Assembly (NCBI GenBank): GCA_032173965.1
Contig: CM063311.1
Coordinates: 980,262-1,044,261 of the forward strand
Length of the DNA: 64,000 bases
From: Sitta carolinensis
Taxonomy: Eukaryota > Chordata > Aves > Passeriformes > Sittidae
Direction of reading: 5' to 3'
The position numbers and the translations under genes are program-made. The notes under the pieces are model-generated. The model saw only the letters and a program-made list of their open reading frames with translations, did no database searches and was not told the origin of the DNA. This document shows positions 10,939 through 22,599 of the stretch, in pieces. Position 1 is the first letter of the stretch. Each line of letters begins with the position of its first letter.

Positions 10939-13900
10939 CTGGGGGGGGAGGGGCAAAATGGGGGGAGGGGCAGAGGGGGAGGGGGGGGAGGGGTCTCACT
11001 TTGACCCCTCCCCCCAAAATTAAAAAAAAAAAAAAAAAAAAAATCCCGATTTTTTTCCGCTTTAAAAAAACCCAAATTTTGCCCGAAAAATGAAAAATTC
11101 CACGAAAAAAATTTGAATTTTTTTAACCAGAATTAATCGAAATTTTCACCAAAAAAAATTCACAAAAAAATCCCAAAATCTTCCCAACCTCTCCCTCCAA
11201 AATCCCCAAATTTTCCCCCAAATTTTTCCCCAAGACCCTCAAAATTTCTCCCCAAAATCCCATTTTTTTCCCCGGTTTTTCCCCCAAATTTCCCCCAATT
11301 TTCCCCAATTTTTTCCCCCCAAAACCCCAAATTTTTCCCCCAAAAAATTCCCAATTTTCCCCCCCAAAATCCCAATTTTCCCCCCAATTCTCCCCCCAAT
11401 TTTCCCCCCCAAAATCCCAATTTTTCCCTCAATTTTCTCCAAATTCCCCCAATTTTTCCCATTTTCCCCTCAATTTCCCCCCAAAATTCCCAATTTTTCC
11501 CCAATTTCCCCTCAATTTTCCCCCAAAAATCCAATTTCTTCCCCAATTTTCCCCCGAATTTCCCCCCATTTTTTCCCAAAATATCCCATTTTTTTCCCCA
11601 TTTTTCCCCCAAATTTTCCCCCAATAAATCCCAAATTTTCCCTCCAATTTTCCCCCCAATTCTCCCCCAAATTTTCCCAATTTTCCCCCCAAATTTCCCC
11701 CCAATTTCCCCCCAATTCTCCCCCAAAATTCCCCAAAAAAATCCCCAATTTTTCCCCAAATCCCCCCAATTTTCCCCCAATTTTTTCCAATTTTTCCCCC
11801 AATTTTTCCCATTTTTTCCCCCCAATTTTTCCCCCAATTTTTTCCCAAAAAAACCCCAATTTTTCTCCAATTTTTTTTCCATTTTTCCCCCAAATTCCCC
11901 CCAATTTTTCCCCCCAATTCCCCCATATTTTCCCCCCAAAATCCCAATTTTTCTCAGTTTTTCCCCCAATTTTTCCCTAATTTTCCCCCAATTTTTCCCC
12001 CAAATTTTCCCCCAAAATTCCCAATTTTTCCCAAAAAAATCCCAATTTCCCCCCCCTAAAAATCTCAATTTTTCCCTCAATTTTCCCCATTTTTTCCCCC
12101 ATTTTCCCCCCAAATTTTCCCAAAAAAATTCCCAATTTTTCCCCCCAAAACATCCCAAATTTTCCCCAATTTTCCCCCGATTTTTCCCATTTTTCTCCCC
12201 AAAATCCCAAATTTTCCCCCATTTTCCCCCATTTTCCCCCCGATTTTTCCCATTTTTTCCCCAATTTTCCCCAATTTTCCCCCATTTTCCCCCCGATTTT
12301 TCCCATTTTTTCCCCAATTTTCCCCAATTTTCCCCCATTTTCCCCCCGATTTTTCCCATTTTTTCCCCAATTTTCCCCAATTTTCCCCATTTTCCCTCCG
12401 ATTTTTCCCATTTTTTCCCCAATTTTCCCCCAATTTTCCCCCATTTTCCCCCGATTTTTCCCATTTTTTTCCCCATTTTTTCCCCAATTTTCCCCAATTT
12501 TCCCCCATTTCCCCCCGATTTTTCCCATTTTTTCCCCAATTTTCCCCCAACTTTCCCCCATTTTCCCCCGATTTTTCCCATTTTTTCCCCAATTTTCCCC
12601 AATTTTCCCCCATTTTCCCCGATTTTTTCCCATTTTTTCCCCAATTTTCCCCAATTTTCCCCCATTTCCCCCCCATTTTCCCCCCGATTTTTCCCCAATT
12701 TTCCCCCCATTTTCCCCCAATTTTCCCCCATTTTCCCCTGATTTTTCCCATTTTTTCCCCAATTTTCCCCCAATTTTCCCCCGATTTTTCCCATTTTTTC
12801 CCAATTTTCCCCCATTTTCCCCCATTTTCCCCCCGATTTTTCCCATTTTTTCCCCAATTTCCCCCAATTTTCCCCCAATTTCCCCCCCATTTCCCCCCGA
12901 TTTTTCCCATTTTTTTTCCCCAATTTTTTCCCCAATTTCCCCTCCCCCCTCCCCTCCCCCGGTCTCCCCTCCCCCACTCACGGCTCCGCCCGGGGGGGGG
13001 TCCCGGGCCCGCCCCTCCCCCCTCCGGGGGGGTCTCGCTGTCACCGCCCCCCCCGCGCGCTCCGCCCGCCGCCGATCCTCCTCGATCTCCTGCCAGGGAC
13101 GGGAAATTCGGGAATTCCGGGAATTCCGGGAAAATTCGGGAAAATTCGGGGAAAATTTGGGGAAAATTTGGGGAAAAATTGAGGAAAACTGGGGGAATTT
13201 TGGGGGGTTTAGGGGGAAATTTGGAGATTTTTGGGGGAATTTTGGGGATAATTTAGGATTTTGGGGAAATTTGGGAAAATTTGGGGGTTTTGGGGAAAAA
13301 TTTGGGGAAAATTTGGGGAAAAATTGAGGAAAATTGGGGGAATTTTGGGGGTGTTAGGGGGAAATTAGGGGGGAAATTGGGGATTTTTGGGGATAATTTG
13401 GGATTTTTGGGGGATTTTGGTGTGAAATTTGGGGGTTTTTTGGGGAAAATTTGGGATTTTTAGGAGGAAATTTGGAGGTTTTGGGGAAAAATTTGGGGGA
13501 AAATTGAGGAAAACTGGGGGAATTTTGGGGGGTGTAGGGGGGAATTTGGAGATTTTTGGGGGAAAATTGGGGATTTTTTGGGGAAAAAATTTGAGAATTT
13601 TGGGAAAAAATTTGGGGGTTTTAGGGAAAAATTTGGGGGAAAATTGAGGAAAATTGGGGGAATTTTTTACCAATTTTTAACCAATTTTTTTAACCTATTT
13701 TTAACCAATTTTTTACCAATCTTTACAATTTTTTACCAATTTTAACCAATTTTTTACCAATTTTTAGCCAGTTTTTAGCCAATTTTTGCCAATTTTTTTT
13801 TGCCAATTTTTTGCCAATTTTTACCAATTTTTTACCAATTTTTAAACCAATTTTTATAACCAATTTTTATAACCAATTTTTATAACCAATTTTTAACCAA

Positions 13901-16900
13901 TTTTTTACCAATTTTTTAACCAATTTTAACCAATTTTTTTACCAATTTTTAACCAATTTTTTACCAATTTTTCGCCGATTTTTTTTGCGATTTTTCGCCA
14001 ATTTTTTTGTGGATTTTTTCGCCGATTTTTTTGCGATTTTTTTGCGATTTTTTTGCCGATTTTTTCGCCGATTTTTTCGCCGATTTTTTGCGATTTTTTG
14101 CGATTTTTTGCGATTTTTTGCGATTTTTTTGCCGATTTTTTGCCGCATTTTTTGCGATTTTTTTGCGATTTTTTTGCGATTTTTTGCGATTTTTTTGCGA
14201 TTTTTCGCTGTTTTTCGCCGATTTTTTTACGATTTTTTTGCGATTTTTTTACGATTTTTTGCGATTTTTCGCCGATTTTTTTACGATTTTTTTGCGATTT
14301 TTTTCGATTTTTTTAGCGATTTTTCGCCGATTTTTTTACGATTTTTTTGCGATTTTTTTACGATTTTTTTGCGATTTTTCGCCGATTTTTTTGCTGATTT
14401 TTCCCGGATTTTTCTTTACGATTTTTTTGCGATTTTCGCCGATTTTTTTGCTGATTTTTCCCGGATTTTTTTACGATTTTTTGGCGCTTTTCTGGCATTT
14501 TTTGGTGTTTTTTGCCCCTGGTAGCGCCGCACGAGCGCCTCGTTCTTCCTGCGCAGCGCGGCGATGCGGCCGGTCCAGCTCCGCGTCCTTGGCCAGCGCC
14601 GCCGCCTCCCCTCGCCCGGGGGGCTCCTGCCACGGGAGACCCCACCATAGCCAGAGACCCCCAAAAAAGCCGAAAAATCCCCGCGAAAATCCCCCGGAAA
14701 AGCCCAGAAAATACCAAAAAAATCCCCGCGAAAATCCCCCAAAAAATCTCAGAAAATACCAAAAAAATCGTTGCGAAAATTCCCCAAAAAAATCCCAGAA
14801 AATCCCCCGAAAAAATCCCAGAAAATACAAAAAAAAATCCCCCCCCAAAATCCCAGAAAATACCAAAAAAATCCCCGCGAAAATTCCCAAAAAAATCCCC
14901 GCGAAAATCCCCCCAAAAATCCCAGAAAATACAAAAAAAATCCCCCCCCAAAATCCCAGAAAATACCAAAAAAATCCCCGCGAAAATCCCCAAAAAAATC
15001 GTCGCGAAAATTCCCCAAAAAAATCCCAGAAAATCCCCCGAAAAAATCCCAGAAAATACAAAAAAAATCCCCCCCCAAAATCCCAGAAAATACCAAAAAA
15101 ATCCCGCGAAAATCCCCAAAAAAATCCCAGAAAATACCAAAAAAATCGTCGCAAAAATTCCCCAAAAAAATCCCCGCGAAAATCCCCCGCAAAAATCCCA
15201 GAAAATACAAAAAAAATCCCCCCCCAAAATCCCAGAAAATACCAAAAAAATCCCGCGAAAATTCCAAAAAAATCCCCGCGAAATCCCCCCAAAAATCCCA
15301 GAAAATACAAAAAAAATCCCCCCCAAAATCCCAGAAAATACCAAAAAAATCCCGCGAAAATTCCCAAAAAAATCCCCGCGAAAATCCCCCCAAAAATCCC
15401 AGAAATACAAAAAAATCCCCCCCAAAATCCCAGAAAATACCAAAAAAATCGTCTCGAAAATCCCTCGAAAATCCCAAAAAATCCCTTAAAAACCCAAAAA
15501 TCCCCTCGAAAATCCCCCCAAAAATCTCAGAAAATCCCAAAAAAATCGTCTCGAAAATCCAAAAAAAAATCCCAAAAAATCCCCTCGAAAATCCCCCCAA
15601 AAATCCCAGAAAATAAAAAAAAATCGTCTCAAAAATTTCCCAAAAAAATAAAAAAAATCCCAAAAAATACCCTCAAAAATCCCCAAAAATCCCTCGAAAA
15701 TCCCCCACAAAAATCCCAAAAATCCCAAAAAATCGTCTTGAAAATTCCCAAAAATCCCCTCGAAAATCCCTCAAAAATCCCAAAAAAATCCCCTTGAAAA
15801 TCCCCAAAAATCCCTCGAAAATCCCGCTCAAAAAAACCCCCAGAAAAATCAAAGTATCCCAAATAAATCCCCCAAAAACCTCCAAAAATCCCCAAAAATC
15901 CTCAATAAATCCCCCAAAAACCTAAAAAAATCCCCAAAAATCCCCCCAAAAATCCTCCTAAAACCCCCAAAAACCCCTCAAAAAAACCCTAAAAAATCCC
16001 AAAAATCACCCCAAAAAACCCTAAAAAATCCCAAAAATCACCCCAAAAAAACCCTAAAAAATCCCAAAAATCACCCCAAAAAAACCCTAAAAATCCCCCA
16101 AAAATCCTCCTAAAAAAACCCAAAAATTCCCCCGAAAAACCCCAAAAATCCCTCGGGACCCCTCCCCAAAATAACCCCAAAAAATTCATCAGGACCCCTC
16201 CCAAAAAACCCCCCAGACCCTTCTGGGACCCCCCAGGGACCCCAGATCCCCCCAGGACCCCAGACCCCCCAGACCCTCCCGGGACCCCCAAACCCCTCAG
16301 GACCCCCCAAATCCCCCCAGGACCCCCAAACCCCCCCAGGACCCCCCAAATCCCCTCAGGACCCCCAAATCCCCCCCAGGACCCCAAACCCCCTCAGGAC
16401 CCCCAAATCCCCCCCAGGACCCCCAAACCCCCTCAGGACCCCCCCAAACCCCTCAGGACCCCCCAAATCCCCCCCAGGACCCCCAAACCCCCTCAGGACC
16501 CCCCAAATCCCCCCCAGGACCCCCCCAAACCCCTCAGGACCCCCCAAATCCCCCCAGGACCCCCAAATCCCCTCAGGACCACCCAAACCCCCTCAGGACC
16601 CCCCAAATCCCACCCAAACCCCCCCAAAGCCCCTCAGGACCCCCCCAAATCCCACCCAGCCCCCCCCCAAACCCTTCCAAGACTCCCCAGGACCCCCACA
16701 ATCCCCCTGAGGACCCACTCAGGACCCCCCCGAATCCCCCTAAACCCCCTCAGGACCCCCCAAGCCCCCCCAAATCCCCCCAGGACTCCCCAGGACCCCC
16801 CCCTAAGCCCCCCAAACCCTTCCAGGATCCCCTCGAACCCCCCAAATCCCTCTCCGAACCCCCCCAAGCCCCCTCAGGACCCCCCCAAACCCTCCCAGGA

Positions 16901-17454
16901 CCACCCAAATCCCCCCAAATCCCCCCTAAGCCCCCCAAACCGTTCCAAGACCCTCAGGACCACCCAGGACCCCCCAAATCCCCACAAATCCCCCCAGGAC
17001 CCCCCCAAATCCCCCCAGGACCCCCCAAACCCTTCCAAGACCCCCCAAATCCCCCCCAGGACCCCCCCAAACCCTTCCAGGACCCCCTCAGGACCCTCCA
17101 AACCCCCTCAGAACCCCCAAATTCTTCCTCCGGACCCCCTCAGAACCCCCTCAGGACACCCCCAAACCCTTCCAAGACCCCCCAGGACCCCCCAAGCCCC
17201 CCAGGCTCGCCTCAGGACCCCCCCAAACCCCCCAAGGCCCCCCAGGACCCCCCTAAACCCCCTCAAGACCCCCCAAGCCCCTCAGGACCACCCAGGACCC
17301 CCCCAAATCCCCCCTAAGCCCCCCCCAACCCTTCCAAGACCCCCCAGGACCCCCCCAAACCCTTCCAAGACCCCCAAATCCCCCTCAGGACCCCCCCAAA
17401 TCCCCTCAGGACCCCCCCAAATCCCCCCGCCCCCCCCGCCCCCAGACCCACCAT
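10807..17454 (-). CDS. CCDC9: CCDC9, exons 1-4 (5' half only)
   Basis: Four coding exons on the minus strand match the N-terminal half of CCDC9: exon 1 (ATG only, 17454-17452), exon 2 (14626-14518), exon 3 (13089-12982) and exon 4 (10938-10807). All join in phase 0. Diagnostic stretches are KDAELDR, RRKNEALVRRYQ, EIEEDRRRAE and, at the end of exon 4, ADRKSQ. Known: CCDC9 is an RNA-associated protein reported as an exon-junction-complex partner, with an N-terminal coiled coil and a Gly/Arg-rich section. The exons after DRKSQ (the Glu-rich coiled coil and the acidic tail) are not in the window. They should lie below 10807 and are probably lost in the gap at 9796. Adjacent BBC3 and SAE1 support the assignment by synteny. 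Confidence 0.85.
10990..12960. repeat. CCCAATTTTTCCCC pyrimidine-rich array (CCDC9 intron 3)
   Basis: About 2 kb of 12-40 bp units with TTTTTCCCCAATTTTCCCCC and CCCGATTTTTCCC. The long Gly/Lys/Trp ORFs on the minus strand are repeat artefacts. Confidence 0.9.
12982..13089 (-). CDS. CCDC9: CCDC9 exon 3
   Basis: 108 nt, phase 0 to 0. It begins right after CTGGCAG and ends at GGAGCC/GTGAGT (donor G at 12981). It reads EIEEDRRRAERAGGAVTA followed by an Arg/Pro/Gly stretch. The first six residues are identical to mammalian CCDC9, and AVTA is shared. Confidence 0.88.
13110..14480. repeat. Three successive arrays in CCDC9 intron 2
   Basis: 13110-13670: GGGAAAATTTGGGG and GGGGGAATTTTGG units. 13675-13975: AACCAATTTTT units. 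13975-14480: GATTTTTTCGCC / TTTTTTGCGA units. No exon. Confidence 0.85.
14518..14626 (-). CDS. CCDC9: CCDC9 exon 2 (one-base insertion)
   Basis: The acceptor CGTGGCAG precedes GAG at 14626. It reads EPPGRGEAAALAKDAELDR, then after one extra base RIAALRRKNEALVRRYQ, a heptad-like coiled coil nearly identical to mammalian CCDC9. The exon is 109 nt, while the phase 0 borders of exons 1 and 3 require 108. That proves a one-base insertion, near 14567-14571 (GGCCGCATC where GGCGCATC is expected). Odd: the bases after CAG are GGGCAA, not a GT donor. This may be another base error. Confidence 0.85.
14650..15900. repeat. Array with CCCAGAAAATACCAAAAAAA units
   Basis: Units of about 38-80 bp combine CCCGCGAAAATCCCC, CCCAGAAAATAC and AAATCGTCGCG, decaying towards 15900. 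Located in CCDC9 intron 1. Confidence 0.9.
15900..17430. repeat. CCCCTCAGGACCCCCCAAAT minisatellite
   Basis: About 1.5 kb of 20-27 bp units of CAGGACCCCCCAAATCCCC with CCCTTCCAAGA variants. Also CCDC9 intron 1. No exon. Confidence 0.9.
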
Positions 17455-17580
17455 GGCGGCCCCGGCGCCGGCTCTTTTTGGCCCCGCCCACGCGTGCGGC
17501 GTCACTTCCGCTTCCGGCGCGGCCGAGGCGGCGCTTAAAGGGGCGATGGATTGGGGGTGGGGTCCGCAGCGGGGGGGATT
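17452..17580 (-). promoter_or_regulatory. CCDC9: CCDC9 first exon and core promoter
   Basis: On the minus strand a CpG-dense segment contains GCCGGAAGCGGAAGTGACG (two ETS-like GGAA cores and a CRE half site) and a GC box GGGCGGGGCC, then GCCGCCATG, a strong Kozak start, at 17454. The ATG is followed directly by the donor GTGGGT, so exon 1 would encode only Met, continuing in phase 0 at 14626. An ATG on the other strand at 17453 also has a good Kozak context but runs straight into a minisatellite. Confidence 0.7.
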
Positions 17581-17582
17581 AA

Positions 17583-18490
17583 AAGGGCAACGGCGAGAGA
17601 GGGGGTGGCACCTGTGGCACCTGCAGGGCACCTGTGGCACCTCACCTGGGGATGGTGGCACCTGCGGGGCACCTCACCTGGGGCTGGTGGCACCTGCAGG
17701 GCACCTGTGGCACCTCACCTGGGGATGGTGGCACCTGCAGGGCACCTCACCTGGGGCTGGTGGCACCTGCAGGGCACCTGTGGCACCTCACCTGGGGATG
17801 GTGGCACCTGCGGGGCACCTCACCTGGGGCTGGTGGCACCTGCAGGGCACCTGTGGCACCTCACCTGGGGATGGTGGCACCTGCAGGGCACCTGTGGCAC
17901 CTCACCTGGGGATGGTGGCACCTGCAGGGCACCTGTGGCACCTCACCTGGGGATGGTGGCACCTGCAGGGCACCTGTGGCACCTCACCTGGGGATGGTGG
18001 CACCTGCAGGGCACCTGTGGCACCTCACCTGGGGATGGTGGCACCTGCAGGGCACCTGTGGCACCTCACCTGGGGATGGTGGCACCTGCGGGGCACCTCA
18101 CCTGGGGCTGGTGGCACCTCCAGGGCACCTGTGGCACCTCACCTGGGGATGGTGGCACCTGCAGGGCACCTGTGGCACCTCACCTGGGGCTGGTGGCACC
18201 TGGGACACCTCCAGGGCACCCCCTGGTCACACCTGGCGGTGTCACCTGGGGCTGATGGCACCTCCTGGGCACCTCACCCGGGGCTGGTGGCACCTGCGGG
18301 GCACCTGTGGCACCTCACCTGGGGATGGTGGCACCTGCGGGGCACCTCACCTGGGATGGTGGCACCTGTGGCACCCCCTGGACACCTCCTGGGCATCTCA
18401 CCCGTGCCACCTCACCTCGGCACACCTGGCGGTGTCACCTGGGGCTGATGGCACCTGTGCCACCTCACCTGGGCACACCTGGCCGTGTCA
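17583..18490. repeat. CACCTGTGGCACCTCACCTG minisatellite
   Basis: About 20 units of roughly 42 bp: GGCACCTCACCTGGGGATGG followed by TGGCACCTGCAGGGCACCTG. The three open frames of 200-750 residues come from the repeat length. Confidence 0.92.
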
Positions 18491-18499
18491 CCCGGTGGC

Positions 18500-19455
18500 C
18501 CCGCTGTCCCCGTGTCCCCCCCGCTCCCTCGGGGTCCCCTCCACGTCCCGCTGTCCGTGCCGGGTCCCTCTGTCCCCCAATGTCTCTTGTCCCCCTGTCC
18601 CTCCTCTGTCCCTCTGTCCCCCCAATGTCTCTCTGTCCCCCTGTCCCCTGTCCTCTGTCCCTCTGTCCCCTCCTCTGTCCCCCTGTCCCCCTGTCCCTCT
18701 GTCCCTCTGTCCCCCCAATGTCCCCCTGTCCCTCTGTCCCTCTGTCCCCTCCTCTGTCCCCCTGTCCCTCTGTCCCTCTGTCCCCCCAATGTCCCCTGTC
18801 CCTCTGTCCCTCTGTCCCCCCAATGTCCCTCTGTCCCTCTGTCCCTCTGTCCCCCCAATGTCCCCCTGTCCCCTGTCCCTCTGTCCCCCCAATGTCCCCC
18901 TGTCCCTCTGTCCCTCTGTCCCCTCCTCTGTCCCTCTGTCCCTCTGTCCCCCAATTCCCCCCTGTCCCTCTGTCCCTCTGTCCCCTCCTCTGTCCCCCTG
19001 TCCCTCTGTCCCCTTGTCCCTCTGTCCCCCAATTCCCCCTGTCCCCTCCTCTGTCCCCCTGTCCCTCTGTCCCCCCAATTCCCCCCCTGTCCCTCTGTCC
19101 CTCTGTCCCCTCCTCTGTCCCCCTGTCCCTCTGTCCCCCCAATTCCCCCCTGTCCCCTCCTCTGTCCCCCTGTCCCTCTGTCCCCCCAATTCCCCCCTGT
19201 CCCTCTGTCCCCCCAATTCCCCCTGTCCCTCTGTCCCCCAATTCCCCCCTGTCCCTCTGTCCCCCAATTCCCCCCTGTCCCTCTGTCCCCCAATTCCCCC
19301 CCTGTCCCTCTGTCCCCCTGTCCCTCTGTCCCCCCAATTCCCCCCTGTCCCCTCCTCTGTCCCCCTGTCCCTCTGTCCCCCCAATTCCCCCCTGTCCCCT
19401 CCTCTGTCCCCCCAATTCCCCCCTGTCCCCTCCTCTGTCCCCCCGTCCCCCCCTC
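18500..19455. repeat. CCCTCTGTCCCC minisatellite
   Basis: About 950 bp of TGTCCCTCTGTCC units with CCCCCAATGTCC or CCCAATTCCCCC spacers. No gene. Confidence 0.92.
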
Positions 19456-19660
19456 CCCACGGTGGGCGTGGCTATCTATATCCCCGCCCCTTATGGGCGT
19501 GTTCCCGGCCAGGCCATGGGCGTGTCCCACGCTGGCCCCGCCCCCCGGCTGTCTCCATGGCAGCTGCGGCTCTGACCGCGGCCGCGGCCGCTGATTGGCT
19601 GAGCCGGGGCGCGCGCGGCGCAGGGGGCGGGGCCAGGCGGGGCTGGGGGGGGCGGGGGGG
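19455..19660. promoter_or_regulatory. Orphan CpG island 1
   Basis: Unique CpG-rich sequence between two minisatellites, with GGGCGTGGC boxes, CTATCTATAT, several CCGCCCC boxes, GCGGCCGCGGCCGC and an inverted CCAAT box (GATTGGCTGAG). It has a promoter-like composition, but no gene can be attached to it. Confidence 0.5.
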
Positions 19661-20225
19661 GGAATGGGGGGGAAACTGGGGGGGAACTGGGGGAAACTGG
19701 GGGGAAACTGGGGGGATCTATAGGGGATCTATAGGGGAAACTGGGGGATCTATAGGGGAAACTGGGGGGAAAAACTGGGGGAAATGGGGATCTATAGGGG
19801 ATATGGGGGAACTGGGGGAATGGGGATCTATAGGGGGGAAACTGGGAATGGGGGAAATGGGGGAAACTGGGGGATCTATAGGGGATCTATAGGGGGAAAC
19901 TGGGGGGAAACTGGGGGGATCTATAGGGGATCTATAGGGGATCTATAGGGGGAACTGGGGGGAAACTGGGGGGATCTATAGGGGATCTATAGGGGGAACT
20001 GGGGGGAAACTGGGGGGATCTATAGGGGAAACTGGGGGGGAAACTGAGGGGAAACTGGGGGGATCTATAGGGGATCTATAGGGGGAACTGGGGGGAAACT
20101 GGGGGGATCTATAGGGGATCTATAGGGGGAACTGGGGGAAACTGGGGGGAAACTGGGGGGAAACTGGGGGGATCTATAGGGGATCTATAGGGGAAACTGG
20201 GGGGGGACTGGGGGGAACTGGGGCT
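19660..20225. repeat. GGGGGGATCTATAGGGGA minisatellite
   Basis: Units of AACTGGGGGG and ATCTATAGGGG repeat about 25 times. No gene. Confidence 0.92.
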
Positions 20226-20284
20226 ACCTGTCCAGGTACCTATGGCCACAGTCACACCTGTCCAGGTCCCTCGAGTGGCACCTA

Positions 20285-20800
20285 TGGCTGGGACCTATGG
20301 GTGCACCTGTACCTGTCCTGACACCTGGACTGACACCTGTACCTGTCCTGACACCTGGACTGACACCTGTACCTGGACTGACACCTGGACTGACACCTGT
20401 ACCTGTCCTGACACCTGGACTGACACCTGGACTGACACCTGGACTGACACCTGTACCTGGACTGACACCTGGACTGACACCTGGACTGACACCTGTACCT
20501 GGACTGACACCTGGACTGACACCTGTATTGACACCTGGACTGACACCTGGACTGACACCTGTACCTGTGTCTGTACCTGTACTGACACCTGTACCTGTAT
20601 TTCTATTGACACCTGTACTGACACCTGTACCTGGACTGACACCTGTACCTGTATTTTTATTGACACCTGTACCTGTATTTTATTGATGCCTGTACCTGCA
20701 CTGACACCTGTCCTGAGACCTGCACCTGTATTTTATTGACACCTGTACCTGTGTTTTTATTGACACCTGTACCTGTACTGACACCTGTAGTTGGCACCTG
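20285..20800. repeat. ACCTGGACTGACACCTGTAC minisatellite
   Basis: 12- and 24-bp units of TGACACCTGGAC / TGACACCTGTACC. No gene. Confidence 0.92.
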
Positions 20801-20929
20801 TGCGTGCTGCCCACACCTGGGACCGGCAGCTGTACCTGTGGCCCTACCTGAGCCCGGGCCACACCTGTACCTGTCCCTATAGCTGGTACCTGTGCCCACC
20901 TGTCCCTAGAAGTTGTACCTGTCCCAGAG

Positions 20930-22100
20930 CTCTCCCTGTCCCAGCAGATGTTTCTGCCGCCTCACCTGTCCTCTCTCACCTGTCCCTGCTCTCACCTGTC
21001 CCCTATCCCCTCACCTGTCCTCTCTCACCTGTCCTTGCCCTCACCTGTCCCTGCTCTCACCTGTCCCTGCTCTCACCTGTCCCCTCACCTGTCTCCCCCA
21101 TCTCACCTGTCTCACCTGTCCCCCCCTCTCTCACCTGTCCCCCCCATATCTCTCCCCTGTCCCCAATCTCTCCCCTGTCCCCATATCTGACCTGTCCCAT
21201 CTCACCTGTCCCCCCTCTCCCTTCACCTGTCCCATATCTCACCTGTCCCCCTCTCACTTGTCCCCCCCCATATCTCACCTGTCCCCCTCTCTCCCCTCAC
21301 CTGTCCCATCTCACCTGTCCCCTGTCTCTCACCTGTCCCCCCGTCTCTCACCTATCCCCCTCTCTCCCCTCACCTGTCCCCTCTCTCACCTGTCCCCCCC
21401 CTCCCCTCACCTGTCCCCTCTCTCTCACCTGTCCCATCTCACCTGTCCCCTCTCTCACCTGTCCCCCCAATCTCTCACCTGTCCCCCTCTCCCCTCACCT
21501 GCCCCCCGTCTCTCACCTGTCCCCTCTCTCACCTGTCCCCCCTCTCCCTCACCTGTCCCCTCTCTCTCACCTGTCCCCTCTCTCACCTGTCCCCCCCATA
21601 TCTCACCTGTCCCCCCTCTCCCCTCACCTGCCCCCGTCTCTCACCTGTCCCTGTCTCACCTGTCCCCCCTCTCCCCTCACCTGTCCCCTCTCTCACCTGC
21701 GCCCCCGTCTCTCACCTGTCCCCTCTCTCTCACCTGTCCCCCGTCTCTCACCTGTCCCCTCTCTCTCCACTGTCCCCCCCTCTCCCCTCACCTGTCCCCT
21801 CTCTCTCACCTGTCCCCCCCATATCTCACCTGTCCCCCCCCTCTCCCCTCACCTGCCCCCCGTCTCTCACCTGTCCCCTGTCTCACCTGTCCCCCCTCTC
21901 CCCTCACCTGTCCCCTCTCTCACCTGCGCCCCCGTCTCTCACCTGTCCCCTCTCTCTCACCTGTCCCCTCTCCCCTCACCTGTCCCCTCTCTCTCACCTG
22001 TCCCCCCTCTCCCCTCACCTGCCCCCCCGTCTCTCACCTGTCCCCCCCTCTCCCCTCACCTGTCCCCTCTCTCTCACCTGTCCCCCCCTCTCCCCTCACC
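20930..22100. repeat. CTCTCACCTGTCCCC minisatellite
   Basis: About 1.2 kb of TCTCACCTGTCCCC units with CCTCTCCCC and CCATA variants. No gene. Confidence 0.92.
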
Positions 22101-22109
22101 TGCCCCCCC

Positions 22110-22500
22110 CCCTTTTTCCCGCGCTCTCTTCCCGCGCTCCGCTGGAGACAGCCGCCGCCGCGCTCTCCCATTGGCTGCCGCCCCTCCCGCCCCAGCCAAT
22201 CACCGCTCGGCGCGGCGGCGCGCGGGCCCGAGGGGGCGGAGCCAACTCTGGGGGTTGGGAGCGGGGGGGGGGGGGCGAGGTCAAAGGTCACGGGGCGCCC
22301 CCCGACCCATTTGATTTCGTTTAATTTAACTTTATTTTTTTTTTTTAATATAAATGTTTACGTTCGATTTGGTGAGGGGCAGGGGCGGGGGGGAGTCCCG
22401 GGGGTCGCGGGCGGGGTCTCGGAGCCGCCGCCGCTTCCTGGTTGGCCCCGGCCGCTGTTACCGGGGCGGCTTCGCCTGGCAACGGGGGCGGGGGGGGCGC
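22110..22500. promoter_or_regulatory. Orphan CpG island 2 with paired CCAAT boxes
   Basis: Unique CpG-rich block with CCCATTGGCTG and CCAGCCAATCACC (CCAAT boxes in opposite orientations), GC boxes and a nuclear-receptor-like AGGTCAAAGGTCA (about 22277-22289). An A/T-rich tail follows at 22325-22365 with ATATAAATGTTTACG on the plus strand, which is also AATAAA on the minus strand (22336-22331). It could be a distal BBC3 promoter, a separate non-coding transcript start or the end of a minus-strand transcript. I cannot decide. Confidence 0.45.
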
Positions 22501-22599
22501 TGAGTGGCTGAGACCACCCCGGGACCCCCCCCCAGCAACAGCGGCCACCGGCCCAACCCCCCCAGCCCCCCCAACCCCCCCCGGCCACAACAACGGCGA

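Noticed and set aside
11160..12977. Gly/Lys/Trp-rich open frames of 355-605 residues on the minus strand
   Set aside because: Intronic repeat of CCDC9. All three frames are open and compositionally simple.
17453..17600. Plus-strand ATG with good Kozak context (MAAPAPALFGPAH)
   Set aside because: It is the complement of the CCDC9 first exon and promoter and continues into a minisatellite.
17634..19892. Open frame of 752 residues on the plus strand
   Set aside because: It runs through two different minisatellites and a CpG island with no conserved sequence. Units without stop codons keep it open.
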